This document shows positions 39,343 through 47,886 of a DNA stretch of 64,000 nucleotides, one piece after another. Numbering within the stretch: position 1 is the first letter of the stretch; each line of letters begins with the position of its first letter. This stretch comes from CAYXWH01 sp964468755 (lineage in GTDB: Bacteria; Chloroflexota; Dehalococcoidia; Dehalococcoidales; RBG-16-60-22), in assembly GCA_964468755.1 (NCBI GenBank), contig CAYXWH010000002.1, forward strand, positions 1-64,000, in the 5' to 3' direction. The position numbers and the translations under genes were made by a program. The notes under the pieces were generated by a model that was not told the origin of the DNA, searched no databases, and saw nothing but the letters and a program-made list of their open reading frames with translations.

Positions 39343-40389
39343 TCACAGCTTCTCCACTTCCCTCATCAGCACACTTAGCAAATCCTTCTCATCCACCACC
39401 CCCACCTTCTCCCCCTTCTTGAAGAGAACGCCTTTGCCCTTGCCACAGGCAATGCCGACATCGGCGTCTCTGGCTTCGCCGGGGCCGTTGACCACGCAGC
39501 CCATTACCGCCACCTTTAGCGGCTTATCTATCTTTACCAGTTGCTCTTCCACCTCCCCGACCAATCGCACAACATCTACCTCGGTCCGGCCGCAGGTGGG
39601 GCAGCTGACCAGCACCGGCCCGTGCTGGCGCAGGTTCAGGCTCTTCAATATCTCATAGCCGGCAATGACCTCTTCCCCGGGATGCGCCGTCAGGGACACC
39701 CGTATGGTGTCACCGATGCCCAGCCAGAGCAGCGCGCCGACGCCCACGGCACTGCGGATAATCCCCGTTCGCGGCGGGCCAGCCTCGGTAATGCCAATAT
39801 GCAGCGGGTATGGAATCTTTTCGGCAAGACTGCGGTACGCCTCAATCGTAGCCGGCACATCAAAGGCTTTCAGGGAAACTTTTATCAGGTCGAAGTCAAC
39901 GCTCTCCAGCAAACCTATCTCCTTCAGAGCCGCATTGACCATATTGTCGGCAAGGCCAAGATTCGGGTCAGCGGTTTTGGGCATACTGCCGGCATTCACG
40001 CCGATTCGAATGGGGACATGCCGTTCTTTCGCCGCCATTGCCACCTGCTTTATCTTCTCCGGGTCGGCAATATTTCCCGGGTTCAGGCGCAGACCGTCAA
40101 CACCGGCTTCCAGCGATTGTAATGCCAGACGATGGTCAAAGTGGATATCGGCAATAATGGGCAGGGAGACCCCTTGTTTTATCCTTGCCAGCGCCTGAGC
40201 AGCTTCATCATCGGGCACTGCCAGCCGCACCAGCTCGCACCCGCACTCCTCCAGCTCCTTTATCTGCCGCACCGTAGCCCTGACATCTCGCGTGTCCGTT
40301 TTGGTCATCGACTGTACCACGATGGGGGCGTCGCCACCCACGGTTACCCCGCCAATGTGGACAGGTTTGCTATTTCGTCGCGATATCAT
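39343..40389 (-). CDS. ispG: 4-hydroxy-3-methylbut-2-enyl-diphosphate synthase
   Basis: Iron-sulfur enzyme that converts MEcPP to HMBPP in the non-mevalonate isoprenoid pathway. The 348-residue product starts MISRRNSKPVHIGGVTVGGDAPIVVQSMTKTDT, with its ATG overlapping the rseP stop (ATGA), which decides the start. The TIM-barrel part shows LPIIADIHFDHRLAL and LRLNPGNI. The cluster-binding Cys residues are in LVSCPTCGRTEVD near 260 and MGCVVNGPGEARDADVGIA near 303. Third gene of dxr-rseP-ispG. Confidence 0.96.
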   Translation of the reverse strand: MISRRNSKPVHIGGVTVGGDAPIVVQSMTKTDTRDVRATVRQIKELEECGCELVRLAVPDDEAAQALARIKQGVSLPIIADIHFDHRLALQSLEAGVDGLRLNPGNIADPEKIKQVAMAAKERHVPIRIGVNAGSMPKTADPNLGLADNMVNAALKEIGLLESVDFDLIKVSLKAFDVPATIEAYRSLAEKIPYPLHIGITEAGPPRTGIIRSAVGVGALLWLGIGDTIRVSLTAHPGEEVIAGYEILKSLNLRQHGPVLVSCPTCGRTEVDVVRLVGEVEEQLVKIDKPLKVAVMGCVVNGPGEARDADVGIACGKGKGVLFKKGEKVGVVDEKDLLSVLMREVEKL

Positions 40390-41444
40390 GGTATCAGGCT
40401 CCCTCCGGTAAAGATTCGCAGGATATCCTGGTAAGTAACTAATAACATGGCGCATATCAGCAGGAGGAAACCGGCCGTGTGGACTATTCTTTCTATGTGC
40501 GGCGAGACACGCTTACCCCGCCGCAGCCACTCCAGAATTACAAAGACTATCCTGCCCCCATCCAGAGCCGGTATGGGGAAGAGATTGACTATCGCCAGGT
40601 TAATACTGAAAAAGGCGGTAAATTCCAGCAGCGAACTTAACCCCGTCCTGGCAGCCTCACCGGTAATCTGAGCAATCCCCACCGGCCCGGCAATCACTGC
40701 CGGGACCGTACCGATAAACATGGAGATAATGACATTCTTGAACAGGATAAAGGTATCATAGCACTCCACAAACGCCATCGGGATTGCCCGCCAGAAGGGG
40801 AAGCTCTCCCGGACCACGACAGGATCGAGTGTCCTGATGACAACGCCAATGGCTCCCTCACCTTCCGGAGGCCGCCACCGCGGCACCACCCGAATCTCCT
40901 CGGTAACATCACTGCCGTGACGGACAAGTATCGCCACCTCGCTGCCCAGGTTCGACTGAATAGCCCGGTGCAGGTCGGTATTATTACGCACCAGGTCGCC
41001 GTCGACCTTTAGAATGGTATCACCGGCTTCCATCCCGGCCAGCGCCGCCGGGGAGCCGGCAGCCACCTCGTCTAATACTACCTGCCCGGTTGCCACATTG
41101 TGAGGAACCATGAACGCAATGGCAAAAAGCAGCAGCGGCAGCAAAGCATTCATCACCGAGCCGGCAGCCAGCACCGCTATCCGTACACCCGGACGCTTGC
41201 TGGCCAGGCTGCCGGGAATACCGGGGTCTTCCTCACCGGCCAGCTTGACAAATCCGCCAATCGGCACCACGTTGAGTGAATACCTGGTCTTGCCCCGCTT
41301 TATCGAAAACAACCGGGGCGGGAAACCGATACCAAACTCTTCAACGGTTACCCCGAATGCTCGTGCCGTAACAAAATGCCCGATTTCATGGGCAAGGACC
41401 AGAACCACCAGAACCGCGAAAAAGGCTACTACGGTCAACAGCAT
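40386..41444 (-). CDS. rseP: Site-2 zinc metalloprotease RseP
   Basis: Intramembrane protease acting on membrane-anchored regulators. The 352-residue product has the metal site HEIGH near residue 19 in the first span, a PDZ domain at about 115-190 (AAGSPAALAGMEAGDTILKVDGDLV), and the second metal ligand in LFPIPALDGGRIVFV near 300. Four hydrophobic spans are visible. The ATG at 41444 shares one base with the dxr stop (TGATG); a TTG one codon earlier is also possible. The dxr-rseP-ispG arrangement is common. Confidence 0.94.
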   Translation of the reverse strand: MLLTVVAFFAVLVVLVLAHEIGHFVTARAFGVTVEEFGIGFPPRLFSIKRGKTRYSLNVVPIGGFVKLAGEEDPGIPGSLASKRPGVRIAVLAAGSVMNALLPLLLFAIAFMVPHNVATGQVVLDEVAAGSPAALAGMEAGDTILKVDGDLVRNNTDLHRAIQSNLGSEVAILVRHGSDVTEEIRVVPRWRPPEGEGAIGVVIRTLDPVVVRESFPFWRAIPMAFVECYDTFILFKNVIISMFIGTVPAVIAGPVGIAQITGEAARTGLSSLLEFTAFFSINLAIVNLFPIPALDGGRIVFVILEWLRRGKRVSPHIERIVHTAGFLLLICAMLLVTYQDILRIFTGGSLIP

Positions 41445-42604
41445 CAACAGACTCCTTTAACGAGTTCCATAACCGTTTCTCTTGCCCAACTATCCGCCGC
41501 CATTATCTCCTCTATGCCCGGGCTGGCCACCGCCTGGTGCCGTTCCAGCACCTGCTCAACAAGCCGGGCAATATCAACAAAGCCGACCCGTTGCGCAAGG
41601 AAAAGCTCAACCGCCACTTCGTCGGCGCCACAGAGCACCGCCGGGTACGTACCCCCCGCCCTGCCAGCCTCGATAGCCAGTCGCAGGCACGGGTACTTAG
41701 CCAGGTCCGGCGGTGCCAGTTCCAGGCGTTTTATGTTATCCCAGTCAAGCCGCGGTAGCCCGGCATTCGCCAGGCGATCAGGGTAGGACAGCGCATACTG
41801 AATGGGCAGTCGCATGTCCGGGTAGCTAAGCTGAGCCTTTATCGAGCCGTCGACAAACTCCACCATGGAGTGTATGATGCTCTGGCGATGAACCAGTACC
41901 TCGATGCGGTCAAACGGCACATCGAAGAGCCAGTGAGCTTCGATTATCTCAAGCCCTTTGTTCATCAAGGTCGCCGAATCAATGGTGACCTTCTTCCCCA
42001 TCCGCCACGAGGGATGTTTCAGTGCCTGCTCGACGGTTACTTCCTGAAGCTGTTCCGGTGAAAAATCACGGAAGGAGCCTCCTGAAGCGGTCAGTATCAG
42101 GCTTTTCACCCCCTGACTCTCACCGTTGAGGCACTGCCAGATAGCGCTGTGTTCACTATCCACGGGCAGAACCTGCGCTCCGCTCCGCCTTGCCTCGCTC
42201 ATAATGATGCCGCCCGCCATCACCAGCGACTCCTTGTTAGCCAGAGCAACCGTCTTACCCGCGCTGACCGCCGCCAGTACCGGCTCCAGTCCCGCCTTTC
42301 CCGAGGTAGCCACCACCACGGTATCCACCCGGGGATGGGTAGCCATGTCTTCCATTGAACGGAACTCACGGTCACCTTGAGCCAGGATGTCCGGGAGCTT
42401 CCTCTTATCATGCATCAAAGAAGAAAAATAGACAAACTCCGGCTGGAATTCCTCAATCTGCCCGGCGAGTACATCTACCCGGTTGCCGGCAGCCAGCGCC
42501 ACCACACGGAACCGTTCCGGAAAGGCACGAACTACTTCCAGTGTCTGCCGCCCTATTGAGCCGGTTGAACCCAGGATTGCCAATCGCTTTACCGGACTAC
42601 TCAT
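41444..42604 (-). CDS. dxr: 1-deoxy-D-xylulose 5-phosphate reductoisomerase
   Basis: Second enzyme of the MEP isoprenoid pathway, using NADPH. The 386-residue product starts SSPVKRLAILGSTGSIGRQTLEVV, the NADPH-binding loop, which fixes the start at 42604. It also has ALANKESLVMAG near 120, LPVDSEHSAIWQCL (metal-binding Glu) near 147, ILTASGGSFRDF near 177 and MGKKVTIDSATLMNKGLEIIEAHWLF near 205. No ribosome site is visible. The -10 box is 8 bases upstream, so the mRNA may be leaderless. First gene of dxr-rseP-ispG. Confidence 0.96.
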   Translation of the reverse strand: MSSPVKRLAILGSTGSIGRQTLEVVRAFPERFRVVALAAGNRVDVLAGQIEEFQPEFVYFSSLMHDKRKLPDILAQGDREFRSMEDMATHPRVDTVVVATSGKAGLEPVLAAVSAGKTVALANKESLVMAGGIIMSEARRSGAQVLPVDSEHSAIWQCLNGESQGVKSLILTASGGSFRDFSPEQLQEVTVEQALKHPSWRMGKKVTIDSATLMNKGLEIIEAHWLFDVPFDRIEVLVHRQSIIHSMVEFVDGSIKAQLSYPDMRLPIQYALSYPDRLANAGLPRLDWDNIKRLELAPPDLAKYPCLRLAIEAGRAGGTYPAVLCGADEVAVELFLAQRVGFVDIARLVEQVLERHQAVASPGIEEIMAADSWARETVMELVKGVC

Positions 42605-42611
42605 AACCACT

Positions 42612-42640
42612 ATTATAAACCAACTGAGTTCGAACTTAAA
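42612..42640 (-). promoter_or_regulatory. Promoter of dxr operon
   Basis: Minus-strand TTTAAG (42635-42640) and TATAAT (42612-42617) with 17-base spacing. Start of transcription would fall at or within 2 bases of the dxr ATG. Confidence 0.6.
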
Positions 42641-42693
42641 CCGACACAGCCAGGTAAAGCCCAATCTGACCAGCATCAGCCAGGAGAACTATC

Positions 42694-42736
42694 ATAAAAG
42701 TAAGGGGGGACGGCAGCCCGGGCTACCGTTCCCCCC
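42694..42736 (-). terminator. Strong terminator of small zinc-protein gene
   Basis: Read on the minus strand, GGGGGG (42731-42736) and CCCCCC (42704-42709) close a long stem that continues through ACGG/CCG. It ends with the self-complementary AGCCCGGGCT, and is followed by TTACTTTTAT. Confidence 0.75.
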
Positions 42737-42765
42737 GGAAAATGATAATGAAAGTATAATAAACG

Positions 42766-43038
42766 CTACACCGCTAACGCGGCATTTTCATCAGCTAACT
42801 CCGAATCTACCGGTTCCTGCTCACGGTCAATATCCTGTCGGTCAGGAATCTCGGACTCCTCGCTTTCCCGCTTGAAATAGGAAAACTGGGGAAAAGAGTT
42901 GTAAAAAATCCTCTCGGCACCACAGAGCTTACAGACACCCTTGCTGGTGGAACCGTTGGCTTCCTCGATTGCCCAGTGGTGTTGGCATTCTACGGCTGGC
43001 TCATTTCCGGTTAATGTTTCTTTAACCATAGTGACCAT
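42766..43038 (-). CDS. Small putative zinc-binding protein (CxHH...CxxC)
   Basis: A 90-residue protein starting at ATG 43038, chosen because GGGGAGG lies 6 bases before it. Residues about 17-50 read ECQHHWAIEEANGSTSKGVCKLCGAERIFYNSFP: a Cys-x-His-His followed by CKLCG. This is a likely zinc site also seen in short conserved proteins of Chloroflexota and Actinobacteria. The C-terminal half is acidic and probably disordered (EESEIPDRQDIDREQEPVDSE). Function unknown. It is transcribed alone and ends in a strong terminator. Confidence 0.7.
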   Translation of the reverse strand: MVTMVKETLTGNEPAVECQHHWAIEEANGSTSKGVCKLCGAERIFYNSFPQFSYFKRESEESEIPDRQDIDREQEPVDSELADENAALAV

Positions 43039-43219
43039 CACCCACCTCCCCTTACCTTATTTACCTATTTTATGTCAGTAGAAACCTTTTTGTATGCGAC
43101 TTTTGTCTCAACAGATAGAAATGGAAAGACAGGCACTGACACGGGTAAAAAAGCAAGCAGCTAAGCGAGCAAGCGGAATAAAAGGTGAGGTAGCGTAATT
43201 ATGAGGTCACCATTGATGG

Positions 43220-43438
43220 CTATATCCCCTCGATGACTACATCAAAGGGATAACTGATGGCTCCGGTGGGACAGACCAGCTCACAGAGGGCACACCAGTG
43301 TGTGCAGCCTCGACATTCTGGCTTGATGTTCAGTGTTGCCACATTGTCAACAATTGCCAGCACGCCGCAGTGACACACCTCCACGCAGAGTCCGCAACCG
43401 TTACACCTGGCACGTTCTATTATCGGTATTTCCGCCAT
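43220..43438 (-). CDS. Small ferredoxin-like 4Fe-4S protein
   Basis: A 72-residue protein with two cysteine clusters. CNGCGLCVEVCHCGVLAI is near residues 12-29. CRGCTHWCALCELVCPTGAISYP is near 42-64, the C-x2-C-x2-C-x3-CP pattern of bacterial ferredoxins. It has ten Cys in all, two more than a standard 2[4Fe-4S] ferredoxin needs. In the second cluster C-x2-C-x3-C-x2-C-x3-CP has an extra spacing. Predicted to carry electrons; partner unknown. It lies between a Crp-type regulator and a small zinc protein, all on the minus strand. Confidence 0.85.
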   Translation of the reverse strand: MAEIPIIERARCNGCGLCVEVCHCGVLAIVDNVATLNIKPECRGCTHWCALCELVCPTGAISYPFDVVIEGI

Positions 43439-43501
43439 TATTTTCCATCCCCGTCATCTTAATAGTAGGACAGCCCCGTTTCACCGTCTATGACCTTTGT
43501 C

Positions 43502-44173
43502 TCACCAAGCTGTCCCCGTTCTTCTCTGAAGTGCTTCGCTATCGACAACTATAATCCGATGGTTGTCCAGCCTGATAGCCCCCTCCCCCTCAAGAACTTT
43601 AAGCGACCTCCCCACCATCTCCCGGGCCGTGCCGGCTATGGCCGCCATCTCCTGCTGGGTGAGCCGGGGCCTTTCCCCAGAGCCATCGGCGGCATATTCA
43701 AGGAGGAGCCTGGCAACCCTGCCAATCACGTTGCGGAATGATAAGTCCTCTACCAGCAAGAGCAATTGCTGTACCCGCTGCGATAAAACCTGAATCAGGT
43801 TTCGAGCTACCCTGGGTATACTGCGCAGGATAACCTCCAGGTCACTCTTTCTCAGCCCGTATAAGACCACCGAACCCATGGCGGCGGCACTCGCCAGGTT
43901 TGTCCCACCGCTAAAGACCGGGACATCATTAAAAGACTCACCGGGACGAATGAGCTGAAGAATCTGCTCCTTGCCATCCGCCGAGGTCTTAAAAACCTTC
44001 ACCACACCGGAGGTAACAAAATACAACTCTTTTGCCGGTTCATCTTCAAAGAGAATAACCTCCCCCCTCACCACCATTTTTTCGAAGACAGCCCTTTTAA
44101 CCTCATCCAGTTCGGAGGTACCCAATCCCGAGAAATATGGTACCTTGGCTAAAAATTCTGTCTGAACTGCCAT
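43502..44173 (-). CDS. Crp/Fnr family transcriptional regulator
   Basis: A 223-residue protein with an N-terminal cyclic-nucleotide-binding barrel (FSGLGTSELDEVKRAVFEKMVVRGEVILFEDEPAKELYFVTSGVVKVFKTSADGKEQILQLIRPGESF). A dimer helix at about 110-145 and a C-terminal winged helix (RLTQQEMAAIAGTAREMVGRSLKVLEGEGAIRLDNHRIIVVD) follow. There are no Cys residues in the sensor domain, so it is not an iron-sulfur FNR. The effector is unknown. The internal ATG at 44173 was chosen because GGGGGAAAG sits just before it. The next gene downstream is a ferredoxin, which may hint at redox control. Confidence 0.9.
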   Translation of the reverse strand: MAVQTEFLAKVPYFSGLGTSELDEVKRAVFEKMVVRGEVILFEDEPAKELYFVTSGVVKVFKTSADGKEQILQLIRPGESFNDVPVFSGGTNLASAAAMGSVVLYGLRKSDLEVILRSIPRVARNLIQVLSQRVQQLLLLVEDLSFRNVIGRVARLLLEYAADGSGERPRLTQQEMAAIAGTAREMVGRSLKVLEGEGAIRLDNHRIIVVDSEALQRRTGTAW

Positions 44174-44221
44174 CTTTCCCCCGGTATACATTGTCATAAG
44201 CGACCCCGGATTGCCTGCATG

Positions 44222-44251
44222 ATTATAGCAACCAATGCCTCGGTACCGCAA
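44222..44251 (-). promoter_or_regulatory. Promoter of Crp/Fnr gene
   Basis: Minus-strand TTGCGG (44246-44251) and an extended TGC-TATAAT (-10 at 44222-44227), 18-base spacing. Confidence 0.6.
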
Positions 44252-44361
44252 AATAGAAGAGCCGGTCATGAGCCGGCCCTATAATCTAACCAGTAACTTC
44301 ATGGTGAATAGCGCCTTATAGTTCCATTACCAGCGACGTTATGGGCAGGTCAGGATCCGGT

Positions 44362-44613
44362 TCATGGTCGGTTCTGACTCTCATTCTCCGGCAGTGACAC
44401 GGTCCCCTGCTGCAAAACCAGGGAAAGTATTTCTCCCACCAGTCCACGGTCAGCAGCATCATATGAGGAGAGAATAATATGGCCTAAAGCCTCGTCATCT
44501 CCATTAGCAGCTTTGAGCACATGCTCTTTCAGTAACTGCCGCTCTTTATCAGGCATGCCTTGCAGTCTGTCCACTAAACGGAGGGCTTTGGTAAGGTTTT
44601 GCTTGCTACTCAT
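44362..44613 (-). CDS. Hypothetical helical protein
   Basis: An 83-residue protein starting MSSKQNLTKALRLVDRLQGMPDKERQLLKEHVLKAANGDDEALGHIILSSYDAADRGLVGEILSLVLQQG. It is predicted to be almost wholly helical, with no Cys, no membrane segment and no recognised domain. Six earlier codons are in frame, but the internal ATG begins the charged helical part. It is isolated on the minus strand in an AT-richer stretch. Function unknown. Confidence 0.5.
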   Translation of the reverse strand: MSSKQNLTKALRLVDRLQGMPDKERQLLKEHVLKAANGDDEALGHIILSSYDAADRGLVGEILSLVLQQGTVSLPENESQNRP

Positions 44614-44801
44614 CGTAACCAGACAGCTCAATCTTCTGAATTATTCACTCTTATATTATTATAAAGAAAATTGTTAATTTATTATTAAGAATCTCATATA
44701 CCCAATTTTGTTCACATTATAATCAGGAAGATACGTAAAATATGCGACATTCATCACACTTCCGCTTCAAAATCGAAAAAATATGCGGCAGGCGTGCTGA
44801 A

Positions 44802-44830
44802 TTGAAGCCACAGCGATTTTGCTATATAAT
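44802..44830 (+). promoter_or_regulatory. Promoter of the 262-residue hypothetical gene
   Basis: TTGAAG (44802-44807) and TATAAT (44825-44830) with 17-base spacing. The transcript start near 44837 rules out the longer frame beginning at 44742. Confidence 0.7.
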
Positions 44831-44858
44831 AGTGATGTTCACTTCAATAGGAGATCCG

Positions 44859-45647
44859 ATGAGTTTGCTCATTGACAAATTGAAACTGGTCACGAAGGCT
44901 ACCCCTCAGCCAATGGGGTTCCAAACTACCAAATCAGCCTCGTCACCGCCCAAAATGCTGCTCATCGCCGGTTTGTCGCCGACCAGAGCCTCCGCTGCAG
45001 TCGATTATGTAAGCGGGGCTGATGCGGTCCTGTTCCGTCCCAGTCGTGGCACGGCAGGGCCCAGAGCTTTAAACCGGCTCACTCAGTCCCTGCCCGAGAT
45101 TCCGTGGGGCAGGTGGCTGGAACACGCTAGCCAGGAAGATATGAAAAAGACGATCGATACCGGCTGCGACTTTGTGGTCTTCCCGGCAAGCAGCACCCTC
45201 GCTCTCACCAATCATGGTGAGAAAGTGGGCAAGATTTTACAGGTGGAGTCTTCACTCAGCACTGACTTGCTCCGAACGGTGAATGAACTGCCGGTGGACG
45301 CGGTGCTGGCTACCATTGAGGGCGAGGTTGAACCCGTCCTTACCTGGTATCACCTTATGACTTTCCAGCGCTTTGCCCGTCTGATAACCAAGCCATTGCT
45401 GGCCTGGGTGCCACTCAAGATAACCGCCAGGGAGGTCCGGGCTATGTGGGAGGCAGGCGTGGATGGTGTCGTGGCACCGGCCGGTACCGAGGAGTCTGCT
45501 GGCCTGCTCCAAAAGCTGCGCCGGGCAATTGATGACCTGGATAAGCTGCCGCCACGGAGATGGGGTAAGGCTGAGGTCTTACTGCCCCGCCCACAACCGG
45601 AAAGAGATTCCGTGGAAGAAGTCGAGGAAGAAGAGGAAGAAGACTAA
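44859..45647 (+). CDS. Hypothetical TIM-barrel-like protein
   Basis: A 262-residue protein starting MSLLIDKLKLVTKATPQPMGFQ, with AGGAG 7 bases upstream. The alternating pattern of short hydrophobic strands and helices suggests a TIM barrel. Examples are KMLLIAGLSP, ADAVLFRPS, CDFVVFPAS, VDAVLATIEG, KPLLAWVPL and GVDGVVAPAG. Its end strand GVDGVVAPAG resembles phosphate-binding barrels, but no catalytic signature is recognised. The last 12 residues are almost all Glu and Asp. It is monocistronic, convergent with guaB3. I recognise no family with confidence. Confidence 0.6.
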   Translation: MSLLIDKLKLVTKATPQPMGFQTTKSASSPPKMLLIAGLSPTRASAAVDYVSGADAVLFRPSRGTAGPRALNRLTQSLPEIPWGRWLEHASQEDMKKTIDTGCDFVVFPASSTLALTNHGEKVGKILQVESSLSTDLLRTVNELPVDAVLATIEGEVEPVLTWYHLMTFQRFARLITKPLLAWVPLKITAREVRAMWEAGVDGVVAPAGTEESAGLLQKLRRAIDDLDKLPPRRWGKAEVLLPRPQPERDSVEEVEEEEEED

Positions 45648-45685
45648 CCGTTTATTCAGTAGTCTTGCCCCTCATCCGGCTAACT

Positions 45686-46831
45686 CTAGTGCCCCGATTG
45701 CAGTATCTGCCACGATTTGCCCTCGGTAGTAATCGCCGGGGCAATTACCATTTCCACCTGGTGCATTTCCTGAATGTTAGCCGCGCCACAGACACCCATT
45801 GCCGTACGCAGCGCTCCCACCAGGTTCTGGCTGCCGTCGGTAACCGATGTAGGCCCGAAGAGAATCTGCTCCAGCGTACCGGTAATGCCAACCTTTATCC
45901 GGGTCCCCCGGGGTAACGCCGGGTGGGGATTAGACATACCCCAGTGATAACCCTTCCCCGGGGCTTCCTCAGCCTGCGCAAATACCGAGCCCAGCATCAC
46001 CGCGTCCGCCCCGGCAACAATGGCTTTACAGACATCCCCACCCTTGCGAAAACCGCCGTCGGTAATAATCGGCACATACCGCCCCGATTCCTTCTGGTAG
46101 GCGTCCCGTGCTGCCGCACAATCGATTGTTGCCGTTATCTGCGGGACTCCAACGCCGAGGACTTCCCGGGTGGTACAGGCAGCTCCCGGTCCCACCCCAA
46201 CCAGCATCGCCGAGACACCGGTCCGCATCAGTTCCAGGCAGGCACCATAGCTGACACAGTTGCCGACGACTACCGGTATCTTCATTGATTGGCAGAGTTC
46301 GGTAAAGATTAACCCCCGGAAGCTCTTGGAGATATGCCGGGCACTGGTCACCGTTGACTGCACCACGAAGACATCGGCACCGGTTTCCGCCGCCAGGGGA
46401 GCAAAACGCTTGGTAGTAGCTGGTGTTGCCGAGATCGCACAGATAGCCCCCGCCTTTTTAATCGCCTGCACCCGTTCCGCAACAAGGTTTTCCCTGATTT
46501 TCTGGGAGTAGACCTTTTGTAGCAGGGGGGTTACCTTTTCTGAAGGGGTCTGCACAATCTCCTGCAGTATCTCTTCAGGCTTGTCATAACGGGTTTGTAC
46601 CCCCTCCAGGTTGAGTACAGCCAGTCCACCCAACTCTCCCATCCGTATGGCAAAATTCACATCGGTAACCCCATCCATTGATGCCGCGATAATGGGAATA
46701 GAAAACGTAAGGTTATCTATCTTGAAATCAACGCTGGTCTGGTCAGGATTAATGGTAACATCACCGGGTACAATGGCTACTTCATCAAAACCATAGGAAT
46801 GACGGAGCTGTTTGAACTGGGGTACGGTCAT
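45686..46831 (-). CDS. guaB3: GuaB3-type IMP dehydrogenase/GMP reductase relative
   Basis: A 381-residue TIM barrel of the IMPDH/GMPR family without CBS domains. It has IPIIAASMDGVTDVNFAIRMGELGGLAVLNLEG near residues 45-77, the nucleotide loop GVGPGAACTTREVLGVGVPQ near 218-237 with the catalytic Cys (ACTTR), and PIITDGGFRKGGDVCKAIVAGADAVMLGS near 257-285. The C-terminal GTLEQILFGPT differs from true GuaB. Length and motifs match the GuaB3 group of Actinobacteria, Cyanobacteria and Chloroflexota, at least some of which act as GMP reductases. The exact reaction here is unproven. Own promoter with a palindrome in the spacer. Confidence 0.9.
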   Translation of the reverse strand: MTVPQFKQLRHSYGFDEVAIVPGDVTINPDQTSVDFKIDNLTFSIPIIAASMDGVTDVNFAIRMGELGGLAVLNLEGVQTRYDKPEEILQEIVQTPSEKVTPLLQKVYSQKIRENLVAERVQAIKKAGAICAISATPATTKRFAPLAAETGADVFVVQSTVTSARHISKSFRGLIFTELCQSMKIPVVVGNCVSYGACLELMRTGVSAMLVGVGPGAACTTREVLGVGVPQITATIDCAAARDAYQKESGRYVPIITDGGFRKGGDVCKAIVAGADAVMLGSVFAQAEEAPGKGYHWGMSNPHPALPRGTRIKVGITGTLEQILFGPTSVTDGSQNLVGALRTAMGVCGAANIQEMHQVEMVIAPAITTEGKSWQILQSGH

Positions 46832-46857
46832 TTATTTATCTCCCTTTTTAAAGAATA

Positions 46858-46887
46858 ACTATACCAAAATTTGGTGTGTCACGTCAA
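46858..46887 (-). promoter_or_regulatory. Promoter of guaB3 with palindromic operator
   Basis: Minus-strand TTGACG (46882-46887) and TATAGT (46858-46863) with 18-base spacing. The perfect palindrome ACCAAAATTTGGT (46863-46875) fills the spacer next to the -10 box and is a likely repressor site. Confidence 0.6.
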
Positions 46888-46928
46888 GAAAATATGCTAT
46901 TTGACTGTGCGTCGCCCGGGAACCAAGC

Positions 46929-46957
46929 TAGACAGCCACAGAGGGGTGGGTTATAAT
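46929..46957 (+). promoter_or_regulatory. Promoter of rsmI
   Basis: TAGACA (46929-46934) and TATAAT (46952-46957) with 17-base spacing. Confidence 0.6.
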
Positions 46958-47019
46958 GAATAAAGTCAGTTCTGATAGCTACTACCTGGTTACTGGCTCA
47001 ATTAAGAAAGGTAAAACGA

Positions 47020-47883
47020 ATGCCGGCTCTTTACGTCGTGGCGACTCCCATTGGCAACCTGGAAGATATCTCCATGCGTGCTCTGCGTACGCTGCGAGAG
47101 GTTATGCTCATTGCTGCCGAAGACACGCGGAAAACGAAGCGCCTTCTCAATTATTATGATATCAAGACCCCGCTGACCAGCTATCATGAGCATAATAAAA
47201 TGGCGAAGCTGGACTACCTGCTGAGCCTCCTGGATCAGGGTGACGTAGCCCTTGTCTCGGACGCGGGTACGCCGGGGCTATCCGATCCCGGCTATGAGCT
47301 AATCGTAGCCACGCACCAGCGGGGTATTCCGGTGGTTCCCGTTCCCGGTCCTTCCGCCATTATTACGGCACTGGCTATCTCCGGATTGGCTACCGACCGG
47401 TTCACTTTCCTCGGCTTCATGCCCCATAAAACCGGCGCCAGAAAACGCGCCCTGGAATCGGTGGCTGATGTTTCAACCACCCTGGTAATTCTGGAAGCGC
47501 CCCACCGGATACCGGAGACACTGCACGATATCATGCAGATACTGGGCGACCGTAAGCTGGCGGTATGCCGGGAACTGACCAAGCTCCACGAAGAAATTTT
47601 CCGGGGCACGGTCAGCCAGGCAATGGAGCACTTTACCCAGCCGAAAGGAGAATTCACCATCGTCATCGAGGGCAAACCGGAGCCAGATAAACCGGAGATG
47701 ACTGAAGATATCAAACAGCAGCTCTATGAGTTATACCTGTCCGGGGTCAAAGCCAAACAGGCCGTGACCACGCTGGCTGCCAAAACCGGCCTGTCCCGTA
47801 AGGAGCTTTACCAGACCTGGCTACGGTTAGATAAAACGTGGGACAGAGCAAATAATCCATGCCGAAACACGGGGAGGAGTTAA
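47020..47883 (+). CDS. rsmI: 16S rRNA (cytidine-1402-2'-O)-methyltransferase RsmI
   Basis: Methylates the ribose of C1402 in 16S rRNA; RsmH at 4 kb modifies the base of the same nucleotide. The 287-residue product is a tetrapyrrole-methylase fold: PALYVVATPIGNLEDISMRALRTL at the start, AAEDTRKTKRLL, VALVSDAGTPGLSDPGYELI near 75, and VPVPGPSAIITALAISGL near 107. CRELTKLHEEIFRG near 185 is also typical. A helix-turn-helix-like tail (KQAVTTLAAKTGLSRKELYQTWL) follows, as is usual. First of a close-packed run with the zinc protein, metG and the prenyl synthase. Confidence 0.95.
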   Translation: MPALYVVATPIGNLEDISMRALRTLREVMLIAAEDTRKTKRLLNYYDIKTPLTSYHEHNKMAKLDYLLSLLDQGDVALVSDAGTPGLSDPGYELIVATHQRGIPVVPVPGPSAIITALAISGLATDRFTFLGFMPHKTGARKRALESVADVSTTLVILEAPHRIPETLHDIMQILGDRKLAVCRELTKLHEEIFRGTVSQAMEHFTQPKGEFTIVIEGKPEPDKPEMTEDIKQQLYELYLSGVKAKQAVTTLAAKTGLSRKELYQTWLRLDKTWDRANNPCRNTGRS

Positions 47884-47886
47884 ACT

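Noticed and set aside
43094..43198. 34-codon Lys/Gln-rich frame between the zinc protein and ferredoxin genes
   Set aside because: No ribosome site, no motif, length within chance expectation.
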